A DNA stretch of 39,893 bases. Source: Caballeronia sp. Lineage in GTDB: Bacteria; Pseudomonadota; Gammaproteobacteria; Burkholderiales; Burkholderiaceae. Below the pieces are notes generated by a model, which saw nothing but the letters and a program-made list of their open reading frames with translations, had not been told where the DNA came from and did no database searches. Shown one piece after another: positions 7,771-17,028 of this stretch; the first letter of the stretch is position 1, and every line of letters begins with the position of its first letter. The position numbers and the translations under genes were made by a program. The stretch is from positions 1 through 39,893 of the forward strand of contig NZ_JAQGMM010000362.1 of NCBI RefSeq assembly GCF_028292365.1. Direction: 5' to 3'.

Positions 7771-10329
7771 TCAACCACACGCCCCTATTTCGCCACACGC
7801 AGTGCAGAAGTCGCAACCGTCCTTGCGGATCATTGCATTCGCGCCGCACGTCGGGCACTTGCGGCCAGGAATGGGCAGCAAAGCATGCGGGTTGGCGGCA
7901 TCTGCGTTGTCCTCCACAACGGCAGTGATGTCGTTGTCATCGCCGGAATCAGGCGAAGCCGATACAAGACCCGCCTGCACGCTCTCATGCCGGTTCTGCG
8001 CCAGCACGCGCGATGGGACCTGACCGCCCTCGATATCGAGGAAACCTCGCCGAAACAGGATCTGCTGGATCGCATACGCAAGCGCCGCGACTTCCGAATC
8101 GTGCCAACGGGGCGCCTTATGGCCGCCGGGACGTTCGACGTCGCCAAGACGCACCTGTCCGCGATCCCACGATACCTTGCGCATATCCTGCAGATTGCGC
8201 GCGACAAAACCACCCCGCGCCGCCAGTGACAATGAACGCATGGTCGCCGTGATCCATTGCTGCGATTCGTCGCGCTGCCCGGTTGGGATGAAGAACTCGA
8301 TGGGCCGCTCGATGGTGACATCCTCGCCGCCCAGCCGCCCGGTAATCTCCATGAACGACACCGCCACGTAAAGCGACTTCTTGCCGGCCTGCGTGAGGTA
8401 CTCCACCTTCTCGATGATCGCCGGCAGCTCGCCGCGCGGACGATGATCGATGGCAATACGCAACGGGTCCAGTTGAACCTCGGCATCCGACGCGTCGGAA
8501 GGATCGGATGCGACGCTCGCGGGCGCCTCCGGCGTCACCGATAGCACTGCCCCCAGCGTATCGTTCGGCCTGTAAGTGGCCAGCCCCTTCAGGCCCCGGT
8601 GCCATGCGTCGAAGTAAAGGTCCTTGAACTTATCGAACGGATAATCGGCCGGTACATTGACCGTCTTCGAAATGGAGGTATCGACGAAAGGCTGCACCGA
8701 CGCCATCATTTCCAGATGATCGTTCGCGGACATATCGAGTGCGCTCACGAAATACTCCGGCAACGCCTTCACGTCGCCGCCGAGTTCGCGATACAAGCGG
8801 TACGCGTAGTCTTCCACCGTGAATGATTGCCGGCTGCCGTCGGCCATGCGTTTGGTTCGCTGATAGGTCCACGAAAACGCCGGTTCGATGCCGTTCGACG
8901 CGTTGTCGGCAAACGCCAGGCTCACCGTGCCGGTTGGCGCAATGGAAAGCAGGTGACTGTTACGAATGCCGTCGCGAGAAATCTCCGCCTTGATGTCATC
9001 GGGCAGGCGTGACGCGAAAGTGCCTGTTTCAAGGTACTTTTCTGCATCGAACAAGGGGAACGCACCCCGCTCGCGAGCCAGTTCAACCGACGCGCGATAC
9101 GCTTCGTCGCGCATGGTCCGCGCCACGCGTGTCGCAAAGTCGCGGCCTTCCTGCGAGTTATAGCGCACGCCGAGCATGACGAGCGTGTCGCCGAGACCGG
9201 TGAAACCTACGCCTATGCGCCGTTTCGCCTGCGCTTCCCGGTCTTGCTCGGGTAGTGGCCAGAGCGTGACATCGAGCACATCGTCAAGAAAACGAACCTG
9301 CGTACGGGTGCTTTTCGCCAAGCCATCCCAGTCGAATACCGGTGTTCCTCCATGACGCTGCGCGAACGGTTCACGCACGAAACGCGTCAGGTTCAACGGT
9401 CCAAGGTTGCAGCAGCCATACGCGGGCAACGGTTGCTCGCCGCAGGGGTTCGTTGCGCGGATTGTTTCCACGGCACGCAGGTTGTTGTCGTCGTTCATGC
9501 GCGATACGAACACCACCCCCGGTTCCGCGACGTCATAGGTCGAGCGCATGATGGTGTCCCACACCTCCCGCGCCTGAACTTCCCGATAGATCCACAGGCC
9601 GTCGTCACGCTGACGCGCATCGGCCGATGCCTTGAATGACGGCGACGGTTCAGCGCGATGCACGAGTTGCCACGGGGTATCGTCAGCCACGGCCTGCATG
9701 AACTCATCGGTCACCGCCACCGATACGTTGAAGTTATTCCAGCGCCCTTTCACATGCTTTGCCGCGATAAATTCAAGCAGGTCAGGATGCGAGCAATCCA
9801 GAATACCCATCTGCGCGCCGCGCCGTGACCCGGCGCTTTCAACGGTCCGGCATGACGCGTCGAATACATCCATGTAACTGCATGGCCCCGACGCCGACGA
9901 TCCCGTTGAATGCACGCGGGCACCCTTCGGACGGATCGCGGAAAAGTTGTAACCCACGCCGCCGCCGCGCCGCATGGTTTCGGCTGCCTGCAGCAAGGCC
10001 ACGTAGATGCCCGGCAAACCGTCCTCATCCACGCCCTGGATGGCGTCGCCCACCGGCTGCACGAAGCAGTTGATGAGCGTTGCCTGGATACCCGTGCCGG
10101 CGGCGCTCATGATCCGGCCTGCTCCGAGCGCGCCACGCTGGAAATTCTCGAAGAATTCGTTCTCGACCTGCTTGCGCCGCGCCTCGGGTTCAGCGAGCGC
10201 CACGCCTCGCGCAACCCGCCGGTAAATATCGTCGATGCGCGTTTCGTCACCCTTCGCATACTTTTCCAGCATGACGTCGATGGAAAACTGCTGCGGTGAA
10301 ACGGTGATCTTCAAGTCGTCTTCAGCCAT
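7771..10329 (-). CDS. nrdJ: Adenosylcobalamin-dependent (class II) ribonucleotide reductase
   Basis: This 852-residue enzyme reduces ribonucleotides to deoxyribonucleotides, using B12 in place of an oxygen-dependent radical, so it works with or without air. The motif NPCGEQPLPAYGCCNLGPLN (about 294-313) holds the radical-site Cys296 and Glu298. Cys88 in INCFVQP is the first redox Cys. PTGTVSLAFADNASNGIEP is the phosphate-binding loop. The C-terminus ends in a Cys-rich knuckle (CPTCG, then CDFCTACG) typical of NrdJ. The ATG at 10329 has AGGACAGG just upstream. It is divergent from the nitrate operon across 220 bases, which fits a role in anaerobic growth. I see no cobalamin riboswitch upstream. 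Confidence 0.95.
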   Translation of the reverse strand: MAEDDLKITVSPQQFSIDVMLEKYAKGDETRIDDIYRRVARGVALAEPEARRKQVENEFFENFQRGALGAGRIMSAAGTGIQATLINCFVQPVGDAIQGVDEDGLPGIYVALLQAAETMRRGGGVGYNFSAIRPKGARVHSTGSSASGPCSYMDVFDASCRTVESAGSRRGAQMGILDCSHPDLLEFIAAKHVKGRWNNFNVSVAVTDEFMQAVADDTPWQLVHRAEPSPSFKASADARQRDDGLWIYREVQAREVWDTIMRSTYDVAEPGVVFVSRMNDDNNLRAVETIRATNPCGEQPLPAYGCCNLGPLNLTRFVREPFAQRHGGTPVFDWDGLAKSTRTQVRFLDDVLDVTLWPLPEQDREAQAKRRIGVGFTGLGDTLVMLGVRYNSQEGRDFATRVARTMRDEAYRASVELARERGAFPLFDAEKYLETGTFASRLPDDIKAEISRDGIRNSHLLSIAPTGTVSLAFADNASNGIEPAFSWTYQRTKRMADGSRQSFTVEDYAYRLYRELGGDVKALPEYFVSALDMSANDHLEMMASVQPFVDTSISKTVNVPADYPFDKFKDLYFDAWHRGLKGLATYRPNDTLGAVLSVTPEAPASVASDPSDASDAEVQLDPLRIAIDHRPRGELPAIIEKVEYLTQAGKKSLYVAVSFMEITGRLGGEDVTIERPIEFFIPTGQRDESQQWITATMRSLSLAARGGFVARNLQDMRKVSWDRGQVRLGDVERPGGHKAPRWHDSEVAALAYAIQQILFRRGFLDIEGGQVPSRVLAQNRHESVQAGLVSASPDSGDDNDITAVVEDNADAANPHALLPIPGRKCPTCGANAMIRKDGCDFCTACGEIGACG

Positions 10330-10410
10330 GTCCTGTCCTCATGTCCAGCGGTTTGTTGCGTTGCATCGGAATTGTTGGAGCGCACCTCGTCGACCCCATT
10401 CCATCCAAAT

Positions 10411-10426
10411 TACACCTTTCGGAGTA
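10411..10426. promoter_or_regulatory. Putative NarL 7-2-7 binding site upstream of narK1
   Basis: TACACCTTTCGGAGTA consists of two facing heptamers separated by two bases. Against the E. coli NarL 7-2-7 consensus (TACYYMT, two bases, AKRRGTA), 12 of 14 positions fit; the misses are the fourth base of the left half and the first of the right half. It lies 124 bases upstream of the narK1 ATG and 82 bases upstream of the nrdJ ATG, and the operon encodes NarL itself. Binding is inferred. Confidence 0.5.
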
Positions 10427-10430
10427 GTCC

Positions 10431-10470
10431 CGCCGGAGGAGCGACATGGAGTCGCGCCCTCCCAACGGCG
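10431..10470 (+). other. Long imperfect hairpin in the narK1/nrdJ intergenic region
   Basis: Three helical blocks stack: CGCC/GGCG, GGAGG/CCTCC and CGAC/GTCG. They enclose the five-base loop ATGGA at 10446-10450, with small internal loops between the blocks. The purine arm is also a ribosome-binding sequence and the loop holds the start codon of a 12-codon ORF. Whether it is transcribed in the narK1 leader is not known. Confidence 0.4.
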
Positions 10471-10484
10471 AATGGGCGGCATAG
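10446..10484 (+). CDS. Possible 12-residue leader ORF before narK1
   Basis: An ATG at 10446 is preceded by GGAGGAG with four bases between, a near-ideal ribosome site. It opens a 12-codon frame, MESRPPNGEWAA, ending at TAG 10482-10484, 65 bases before narK1. Its ribosome site lies in a hairpin stem. This short frame could arise by chance, and it would be silent if the narK1 promoter lies downstream of it. Confidence 0.25.
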   Translation: MESRPPNGEWAA

Positions 10485-10549
10485 CGCGTAGTCCCTAATC
10501 TTGCAGTCGATTCTTCACTAAACGCAAATTTAATCGACAGGCAAGCACC

Positions 10550-11863
10550 ATGACTGCCGTACGCAAACCGCAAGCCACCCAAGCCGTCCACGCCGTCCAC
10601 GACGCATCGACCGCGGACCCGCGCGCCTGGCGCGTGCTGTGGACGAGCACCTTCGCGTTCACCATCTGCTTCGCGATCTGGATGATGTTCGCGATTCTGG
10701 GCATTCCGCTGAAGACCCAACTGGGTCTGTCCGATACCGAATTCGGCCTGATCGCCGCCACCCCGGTGCTGTCGGGCTCTCTCGCCCGTGTCCCGCTTGG
10801 CATCTGCACTGACCGCTTCGGAGGACGCATCGTCTTTTTCCTGACGATGCTCGCTACCGTCATCCCAATCTGGATGCTCACCTACGCCACGCAGTTCTGG
10901 CAATTCATCGCGTTGGGGCTGCTTGTAGGCCTCGCGGGCGCGAGCTTTTCGGTCGGCACACCCTACGTGGCACGCTGGTTCCCGAAGGAACGCCAAGGCC
11001 TCGCAATGGGCATCTTCGGCGCGGGCAATTCAGGCGCCGCGTTGACCAAATTCGTCGCACCTGTGTTGATCGTGACCGCCGGCACGTGGATGATCGTGCC
11101 GAAGGTCTATGCCATCGCCATGCTTGTTACCGCCATTCTCTTCTGGATGACATCGGCGACGAATCCCGCGCATCGCATTGCCAACCCGCCGAGCTTTGCA
11201 AGTCAGCTGGCCGTGATGAAAGACCGCCGCGCATGGCGCTATTCGCAGTATTACTCGGTCGTGTTCGGGGGCTATGTTGGATTAGCGCTGTGGCTGCCGC
11301 ATTACTACGTCAATCATTACGGATTCCATATTGAACAAGCTGCTTTACTGGCTGCATGTTTCTCGCTGCCGGGTGGTGTTCTTCGTGCTGTTGGCGGATG
11401 GCTGTCCGATCGCTACGGCGCGAAGAAGACAACCTGGGTCGTGATGTGGACCGTGCTGACGTGCTTCTTCTTTTTAAGCTATCCCGATACCGGTTTCACT
11501 GTGCAGTCGAGTTATGGCCCGATCGGATTCAACATTACCCTCTCGCCCACGCTGTTCACGGTGCTGATGTTCACCGTAGGCATTGCAATGGCGATCGGCA
11601 AGGCGTCCGTATTCAAGTTTGTCTCCGATGACTATACCGGCAACATCGGCGCGGTATCCGGCGTGGTGGGTCTCGCGGGCGGTCTGGCCGGCTTCGCCCT
11701 ACCCATTCTTTTTGGGCTGCTCGCCGACCTGACCGGCGTGAGCAGCACCTGTTTCATGCTGCTGTTCGGCGCCACCGCCGTCAGCCTCATCTGGATGACC
11801 TTCTCCTTCCGCTCGCATGGTGACTCTGCCCTGCCGCGCGCCCCTGTCCAATCCAACCTATAA
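10550..11863 (+). CDS. narK1: Nitrate/nitrite transporter, NarK1-like (MFS, NNP family)
   Basis: This 437-residue major-facilitator protein has about 12 membrane helices. It carries the NNP-family signature in helix 5, GIFGAGNSGAALTKF, and the loop motif GICTDRFGGR between helices 2 and 3. It is the first of a tandem narK pair. In Paracoccus and Pseudomonas the first member is usually the proton/nitrate symporter that starts uptake, and the second the nitrate/nitrite antiporter. The N-terminal 25 residues are a soluble tail. It ends four bases before narK2 and opens the ten-gene nitrate operon. The start has only a modest ribosome site (ACAGG). Confidence 0.9.
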   Translation: MTAVRKPQATQAVHAVHDASTADPRAWRVLWTSTFAFTICFAIWMMFAILGIPLKTQLGLSDTEFGLIAATPVLSGSLARVPLGICTDRFGGRIVFFLTMLATVIPIWMLTYATQFWQFIALGLLVGLAGASFSVGTPYVARWFPKERQGLAMGIFGAGNSGAALTKFVAPVLIVTAGTWMIVPKVYAIAMLVTAILFWMTSATNPAHRIANPPSFASQLAVMKDRRAWRYSQYYSVVFGGYVGLALWLPHYYVNHYGFHIEQAALLAACFSLPGGVLRAVGGWLSDRYGAKKTTWVVMWTVLTCFFFLSYPDTGFTVQSSYGPIGFNITLSPTLFTVLMFTVGIAMAIGKASVFKFVSDDYTGNIGAVSGVVGLAGGLAGFALPILFGLLADLTGVSSTCFMLLFGATAVSLIWMTFSFRSHGDSALPRAPVQSNL

Positions 11864-11867
11864 AAAC

Positions 11868-13253
11868 ATGTCCGACTATCTCCTCAAAAAATGGGAACCG
11901 GAAGATCCGGCTTTCTGGAAAACACGCGGCTCGGCCATCGCCAATCGCAACCTGTGGATCTCGATCCCGGCGCTGATGCTCGCCTTCGCAGTGTGGTCGT
12001 TATGGAGCGTCGTTGTCGTCAACCTGGACAAAGGCGGTTTCCACTTCACGAAGAACGAGTTGTTCTGGTTGACCGCGTTGCCCGCGCTGTCGGGCGCCAC
12101 GCTGCGGATCTTCTATTCATTTCTCGTGCCGATCTTCGGCGGCCGCCGCTTCACCGCGTTCTCCACGGCCACGTTGCTGATTCCGGCTATCGGCATGGGC
12201 TTCGCATTGCGCGATCCATCAACGGGCTATGCCACGCTGCTGGTGCTCGCCTTGCTGTGCGGATTCGGCGGTGCGAACTTCAGCTCATCGATGGCGAATA
12301 TCAGCTTCTTCTTTCCCAAAGCACAGAAAGGACTCGCTACCGGATTGAATGCCGGCATTGGCAACCTGGGTGTGTCGCTCGTGCAGTTCGTGACGCCCCT
12401 CGTGATCGCCACGGCCGCGTTCGCTTCGTTCGCAGGCGATGGCCAGACGTTCGTCGCCAACGGCGTCGAACGCGGCATATGGCTGCAGAACGCGGGCTTC
12501 ATCTGGGTGCCGTTTATTGTGGCGGCGTCGGTGGCTGCATGGTTCGGCATGAACGACATCGCCGATGCGAAGGCCTCGTTCGCTGAACAAGCCGTGATCT
12601 TCAAGCGCAAGCACAATTGGTTGATGTGCTGGCTTTATATCGGCACGTTCGGTTCGTTCATCGGTTTCTCTGCGGGCTTTGCTCTCTTGACCAAGGCGCA
12701 ATTCCCATCGATCAATCCCACCGCCTACGCATTTCTCGGCCCGCTCGCAGGTGCGCTGACACGTCCGATCGGCGGATGGATCTCTGACCATCTCGGCGGC
12801 GCGCGCGTCACGCTCTGGACCTTTATCGGCATGATCGCAGCCGTGTTCGGCGTGATCTCGTTCATGCCGGACGCTGGCGCGGCGGGCAACTTCACCGGCT
12901 TCCTTGGCGTGTTCATCGTGCTGTTCATGCTCACGGGGATCGGCAACGGTTCGACCTTCCGCATGATCCCGGTGATCTTCATGACCGAGCATCAGCGCCG
13001 CGCCAAGGGGCTCGATGCCACCGCGCAACGCCAGGCGCTGCACAACGCCGGCAAGGAGTCCGCTGCCGTGCTCGGCTTTTCCGCTGCTATCGGCGCGTAT
13101 GGCGGCTTCTTCATCCCGAAGACCTTCGGCACCGCGCTCGACATGACGGGCTCCGCTATTCCCGCGCTCTACGTCTTTATCGCCTTCTACGTGACGTGCG
13201 TCGCCATCACGTGGTTCTGCTACGCACGCCGCAACGCGAGCATGCCTTGCTGA
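11868..13253 (+). CDS. narK2: Nitrate/nitrite antiporter, NarK2-like (MFS, NNP family)
   Basis: This 461-residue protein resembles E. coli NarK closely at the N-terminus (WEPEDPAFWKTRGSAIANRN, then LWISIPALMLAFAVW). The helix-5 nitrate signature is GLNAGIGNLGVSLVQF and a second conserved stretch is GIGNGSTFRMIPVIF. It should exchange nitrate for the nitrite made in the cytoplasm. I start at the ATG at 11868, four bases after the narK1 stop. An in-frame start at 11817 would overlap narK1 and add 17 residues not seen in the family. narG follows 28 bases after its stop. Confidence 0.93.
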   Translation: MSDYLLKKWEPEDPAFWKTRGSAIANRNLWISIPALMLAFAVWSLWSVVVVNLDKGGFHFTKNELFWLTALPALSGATLRIFYSFLVPIFGGRRFTAFSTATLLIPAIGMGFALRDPSTGYATLLVLALLCGFGGANFSSSMANISFFFPKAQKGLATGLNAGIGNLGVSLVQFVTPLVIATAAFASFAGDGQTFVANGVERGIWLQNAGFIWVPFIVAASVAAWFGMNDIADAKASFAEQAVIFKRKHNWLMCWLYIGTFGSFIGFSAGFALLTKAQFPSINPTAYAFLGPLAGALTRPIGGWISDHLGGARVTLWTFIGMIAAVFGVISFMPDAGAAGNFTGFLGVFIVLFMLTGIGNGSTFRMIPVIFMTEHQRRAKGLDATAQRQALHNAGKESAAVLGFSAAIGAYGGFFIPKTFGTALDMTGSAIPALYVFIAFYVTCVAITWFCYARRNASMPC

Positions 13254-13281
13254 CGCACCCTATTCGACACAGGACACAACA

Positions 13282-16200
13282 ATGAGTCATTTTCTGGATC
13301 GCCTGAAGTTCGTCAAGCGCACGCAGTCGACGTTTTCGAACGGACACGGTGCGGTGGTGAACGAAGACCGCAAGTGGGAAGAAGGTTATAGAAATCGCTG
13401 GCAACACGACAAAGTTGTGCGCTCCACGCATGGCGTGAACTGCACGGGTTCGTGTTCGTGGAAGGTCTATGTCAAGAGTGGGCTGATTGTCTGGGAGACG
13501 CAGCAGACCGACTATCCGCGTACGCGCGCCGACCTCCCGAATCACGAGCCGCGCGGCTGTCCGCGAGGCGCCTCGTATAGCTGGTACGTGTATTCCGCGC
13601 AGCGCGTGAAGTACCCGATGATCCGCGGTCGCCTGATGGAGATGTGGCGCGAAGCACGCCGGAGTCTCGATCCGGTCGCGGCGTGGGCGTCGATCAGTCA
13701 GGACCCGGTCAAGGCGAAACGATACAAGAGCGTGCGGGGGCTCGGCGGTTTTGTACGCGCCGACTGGAACACCGCTAACGAAATGATCGCCGCGGCGAAC
13801 GCGTTCACGATCGGCAAGTTCGGGCCGGACCGCGTGATCGGCTTCTCGCCCATTCCCGCCATGTCCATGGTGTCCTACGCCGCGGGTTCGCGTTACCTCA
13901 GCCTGATCGGTGGCGTGTGCCTGTCGTTCTACGACTGGTATTGCGATCTGCCGCCCGCTTCGCCGCAAGTCTGGGGCGAGCAGACCGACGTGCCCGAATC
14001 GGCGGACTGGTACAACTCCACCTATTTGATGGTATGGGGATCGAACATTCCCCAGACCCGCACGCCCGATGCGCACTTCTATACCGAAGTGCGTTACAAG
14101 GGCACCAAGACCGTCGCGGTATCGTCGGATTTCGGCGAGATGGTCAAGTTTGGCGACATCTGGCTCGCGCCGAAGCAAGGCACCGACGCAGCGTTGGCGA
14201 TGGCAATGGGCCACGTCGTGCTCAAGGAATTCCACGCTGCGAATGGGTCGAACAGGTCCGGGTATTTCCGCGACTACATCAAGCAATACACCGACATGCC
14301 CATGCTCGTGCTCTTGCGCGACAACGACGGCATGCTCGTCCCCGATCACTTCCTGCGCGCCTCTCATCTCGCCGATAACCTCGACGAAGCGAACAACGCG
14401 CAATGGAAGACGCTGATGATCGACGCCGGCAGCGGCGAGATTGTTGCGCCGAACGGCACCATCGGGTTTCGCTGGAACGAAGCCGCGCACAACGACGGCC
14501 AGAAAGTCGGCCGCTGGAATCTCGAAATGAAGGACGGCGGCAGCGGACGAGCGATCGACCCGCGCGTCTCCTTGATCGATCCAGACGCGCACGACGAAGT
14601 CGTCGCTGTCGGCTTCCCCTACTTCGGCAGCGAGCACAACGCGTTGCTTGAACGTCACGTCCCCGCACGCCGCGTGACGCTCGCGGACGGCACAAGCGCG
14701 CTGGTCGCAACCGTGTTCGACTTGCAGATGGCGAACTACGGTGTCGACCAGGGACTTGGCGGACCGAACGTCGCACAAAGCTATGACGACGATGTCCCCT
14801 ACACGCCCGCGTGGCAGGAAAAGCACACCACGGTTCCGCGCAATCTCGTAATCCAGGTGGCCCGCGAGTTCGCGACGAATGCCCATCAGACGCAGGGCAA
14901 GAGCATGGTGATCGTGGGCGCGGCGCTCAATCACTGGTACCACAACGACATGATTTACCGCGGCATCATCAACTTGCTGATGATGTGCGGTTGCGTAGGT
15001 AAGAGCGGTGGCGGCTGGGCGCATTACGTCGGACAGGAAAAGCTGCGGCCGCAATTCGGCTGGGCTCCGCTCGCCTTCGCGCTCGACTGGTCGAAGCCGC
15101 CGCGCCAGATGAACGGCACGTCGTTCTTCTATAACCACACGAGCCAGTGGCGCCACGAGAAGCTCGCGCTCGACGAAGTGCTTGCGCCGACCGCGAACAA
15201 GGCGCAGTACGCGAACCTCGCCATGCTCGACCTGAACGCGAAGTCCGAACGCATGGGCTGGTTGCCGAGCGCGCCGCAACTCGGCGCGAACCCACTCGAT
15301 CTCACCGACGAAGCGGCGCGTGCAGGCATAAAACCGATCGACTACGTAGTGGACCGCCTGAAGTCGGGCGCGCTGCAGTTCTCCTGCGATGACCCGGATA
15401 ACCCCGTCAACTTCCCACGCAACATGTTCGTCTGGCGTTCGAATATTCTGGGCAGCTCAGGCAAGGGCCACGAGTACTTCCTGAAGTATTTGCTCGGCAC
15501 GCAGAACGCGCTCTTCTCGGACGAAAACGACGCCATCATGCCCGGCCAGGTCCATGTGCGCGAAGCCGCTGAAGGCAAGCTCGACTTGCTCACCGTGCTT
15601 GACTTTCGCATGAGCACGACCTGCCTTTACGGCGATATCGTGCTGCCCACCGCCACGTGGTACGAGAAGGACGACTTGAATACGTCGGATATGCATCCGT
15701 TCATTCATCCGTTGTCCGAAGCCGTGCAACCCTTGTGGGAAAGCAAGAGCGATTGGGAAATCTATAAGGGCATCGCGGAAAAATTCGCGGAGATCGGTGG
15801 CGAACATCTGGGCACGCGCACCGACCTGGTCTGCACGCCGCTCATGCACGACACCCCCGGCGAGCTCGGCCAGCCGTTCGAACCGAAGGACTGGCGCGCA
15901 GGCGAATGTGACCTGATTCCCGGCAAGACCGCGCCTTCCATGACGGTCGTCGAGCGCGATTACAAGGATGTCTATCGCAAGTTCACGTCAGTAGGACCCT
16001 TGCTCGATACGCAAGGCAACGGCGGCAAGGGCATCAACTGGAACAGCGCGCACGAAGTGGGCGAACTCGCAAACATCACGCGCACGGTGACCGAAGCCGG
16101 CGTGAGTCATGGACGACCGCGACTTGACAGCGCTATCGACGCAGCCGAAATGATCCTCACGTTCGCCCCTGAGACCAACGGTCACGTTGCTGTCAAGGCA

Positions 16201-17028
16201 TGGGAAGCGTTGTCGAAGATCACGGGACGCGAACACGCGCACCTCGCCACAGGCCGCGAGCACGACAAGATCCGTTTCCGCGATGTCCAGGCGCAGCCGC
16301 GCAAGATCATCTCCGCGCCAACCTGGTCCGGGCTCGAGTCAGAAGAAGTCAGCTACAACGCCGGTTATACCAACGTGCACGAACTGATCCCATGGCGCAC
16401 GCTGACCGGCCGCCAGCAGTTCTATCAGGACCATCGCTGGATGCTGGACTTCGGTGAGGGCTCGTGCGTGTATCGCCCCGCTATCGATACGAAGACCGTT
16501 ACCGCGATGCTCGGCGCGAAGTCGAACGGTGAGCACGAACTCGTGCTGAACTGGATCACGCCGCACCAGAAATGGGGCATCCACTCCACGTATTCGGACA
16601 ACCTGCGCATGCTGACGCTGTCTCGCGGCGGACCGCACGTGTGGGTCTCGGAAGCGGAAGCAAAGGAAGCCGGTCTCGTCGATAACGACTGGGTGGAAGT
16701 GTTCAACCTCAACGGCACGCTGACTGCCCGCGTGGTGGTCAGCCAGCGCGTCCCGCGCGGCATGTGCCTGATGTATCACGCGCAGGAAAAAATCATCAAC
16801 GTGCCCGGCGCGGAAACGAGCGGCATGCGTGGTGGTATCCATAACTCGGTCACGCGCACGGTACTCAAACCGACCCACATGATTGGCGGTTATGCGCAGC
16901 AGGCCTACGGCTTCAACTACTACGGCACCGTGGGTTCGAATCGCGACGAGTATGTGATCGTGCGCAAGATGAAAAAGATCGCGTGGCTCGAAGGCCCGCT
17001 CAATGAAGGCGAAGGAGCCGCATCATGA
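13282..17028 (+). CDS. narG: Membrane-bound respiratory nitrate reductase, alpha (catalytic) subunit
   Basis: This 1248-residue subunit is almost the length of E. coli NarG (1247). It binds the bis-molybdopterin-guanine-dinucleotide cofactor and reduces nitrate to nitrite on the cytoplasmic side. The FS0 [4Fe-4S] ligands are His50, Cys54, Cys58 and Cys93, in HGVNCTGSC and RGCPRG. The molybdenum ligand Asp222 is in WYCDLPP, at the same number as in E. coli. There is no twin-arginine signal, as expected for a cytoplasm-facing Nar enzyme. An AGGA ribosome site precedes the ATG, and the gene overlaps narH by ATGA (17025-17028). Confidence 0.97.
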   Translation: MSHFLDRLKFVKRTQSTFSNGHGAVVNEDRKWEEGYRNRWQHDKVVRSTHGVNCTGSCSWKVYVKSGLIVWETQQTDYPRTRADLPNHEPRGCPRGASYSWYVYSAQRVKYPMIRGRLMEMWREARRSLDPVAAWASISQDPVKAKRYKSVRGLGGFVRADWNTANEMIAAANAFTIGKFGPDRVIGFSPIPAMSMVSYAAGSRYLSLIGGVCLSFYDWYCDLPPASPQVWGEQTDVPESADWYNSTYLMVWGSNIPQTRTPDAHFYTEVRYKGTKTVAVSSDFGEMVKFGDIWLAPKQGTDAALAMAMGHVVLKEFHAANGSNRSGYFRDYIKQYTDMPMLVLLRDNDGMLVPDHFLRASHLADNLDEANNAQWKTLMIDAGSGEIVAPNGTIGFRWNEAAHNDGQKVGRWNLEMKDGGSGRAIDPRVSLIDPDAHDEVVAVGFPYFGSEHNALLERHVPARRVTLADGTSALVATVFDLQMANYGVDQGLGGPNVAQSYDDDVPYTPAWQEKHTTVPRNLVIQVAREFATNAHQTQGKSMVIVGAALNHWYHNDMIYRGIINLLMMCGCVGKSGGGWAHYVGQEKLRPQFGWAPLAFALDWSKPPRQMNGTSFFYNHTSQWRHEKLALDEVLAPTANKAQYANLAMLDLNAKSERMGWLPSAPQLGANPLDLTDEAARAGIKPIDYVVDRLKSGALQFSCDDPDNPVNFPRNMFVWRSNILGSSGKGHEYFLKYLLGTQNALFSDENDAIMPGQVHVREAAEGKLDLLTVLDFRMSTTCLYGDIVLPTATWYEKDDLNTSDMHPFIHPLSEAVQPLWESKSDWEIYKGIAEKFAEIGGEHLGTRTDLVCTPLMHDTPGELGQPFEPKDWRAGECDLIPGKTAPSMTVVERDYKDVYRKFTSVGPLLDTQGNGGKGINWNSAHEVGELANITRTVTEAGVSHGRPRLDSAIDAAEMILTFAPETNGHVAVKAWEALSKITGREHAHLATGREHDKIRFRDVQAQPRKIISAPTWSGLESEEVSYNAGYTNVHELIPWRTLTGRQQFYQDHRWMLDFGEGSCVYRPAIDTKTVTAMLGAKSNGEHELVLNWITPHQKWGIHSTYSDNLRMLTLSRGGPHVWVSEAEAKEAGLVDNDWVEVFNLNGTLTARVVVSQRVPRGMCLMYHAQEKIINVPGAETSGMRGGIHNSVTRTVLKPTHMIGGYAQQAYGFNYYGTVGSNRDEYVIVRKMKKIAWLEGPLNEGEGAAS

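Noticed and set aside
10330-10549. A cobalamin riboswitch or FNR/Anr box upstream of nrdJ or narK1
   Set aside because: I could not find a B12-box-like sequence or an acceptable TTGAT-N4-ATCAA site. Covariance-model and weight-matrix searches would be decisive.
13207-15279. A 690-codon open frame on the minus strand under narK2 and narG
   Set aside because: It is antisense to two well-identified genes. It is rich in Arg, His and Val as expected for the complement of high-GC coding DNA, and shows no family motifs.
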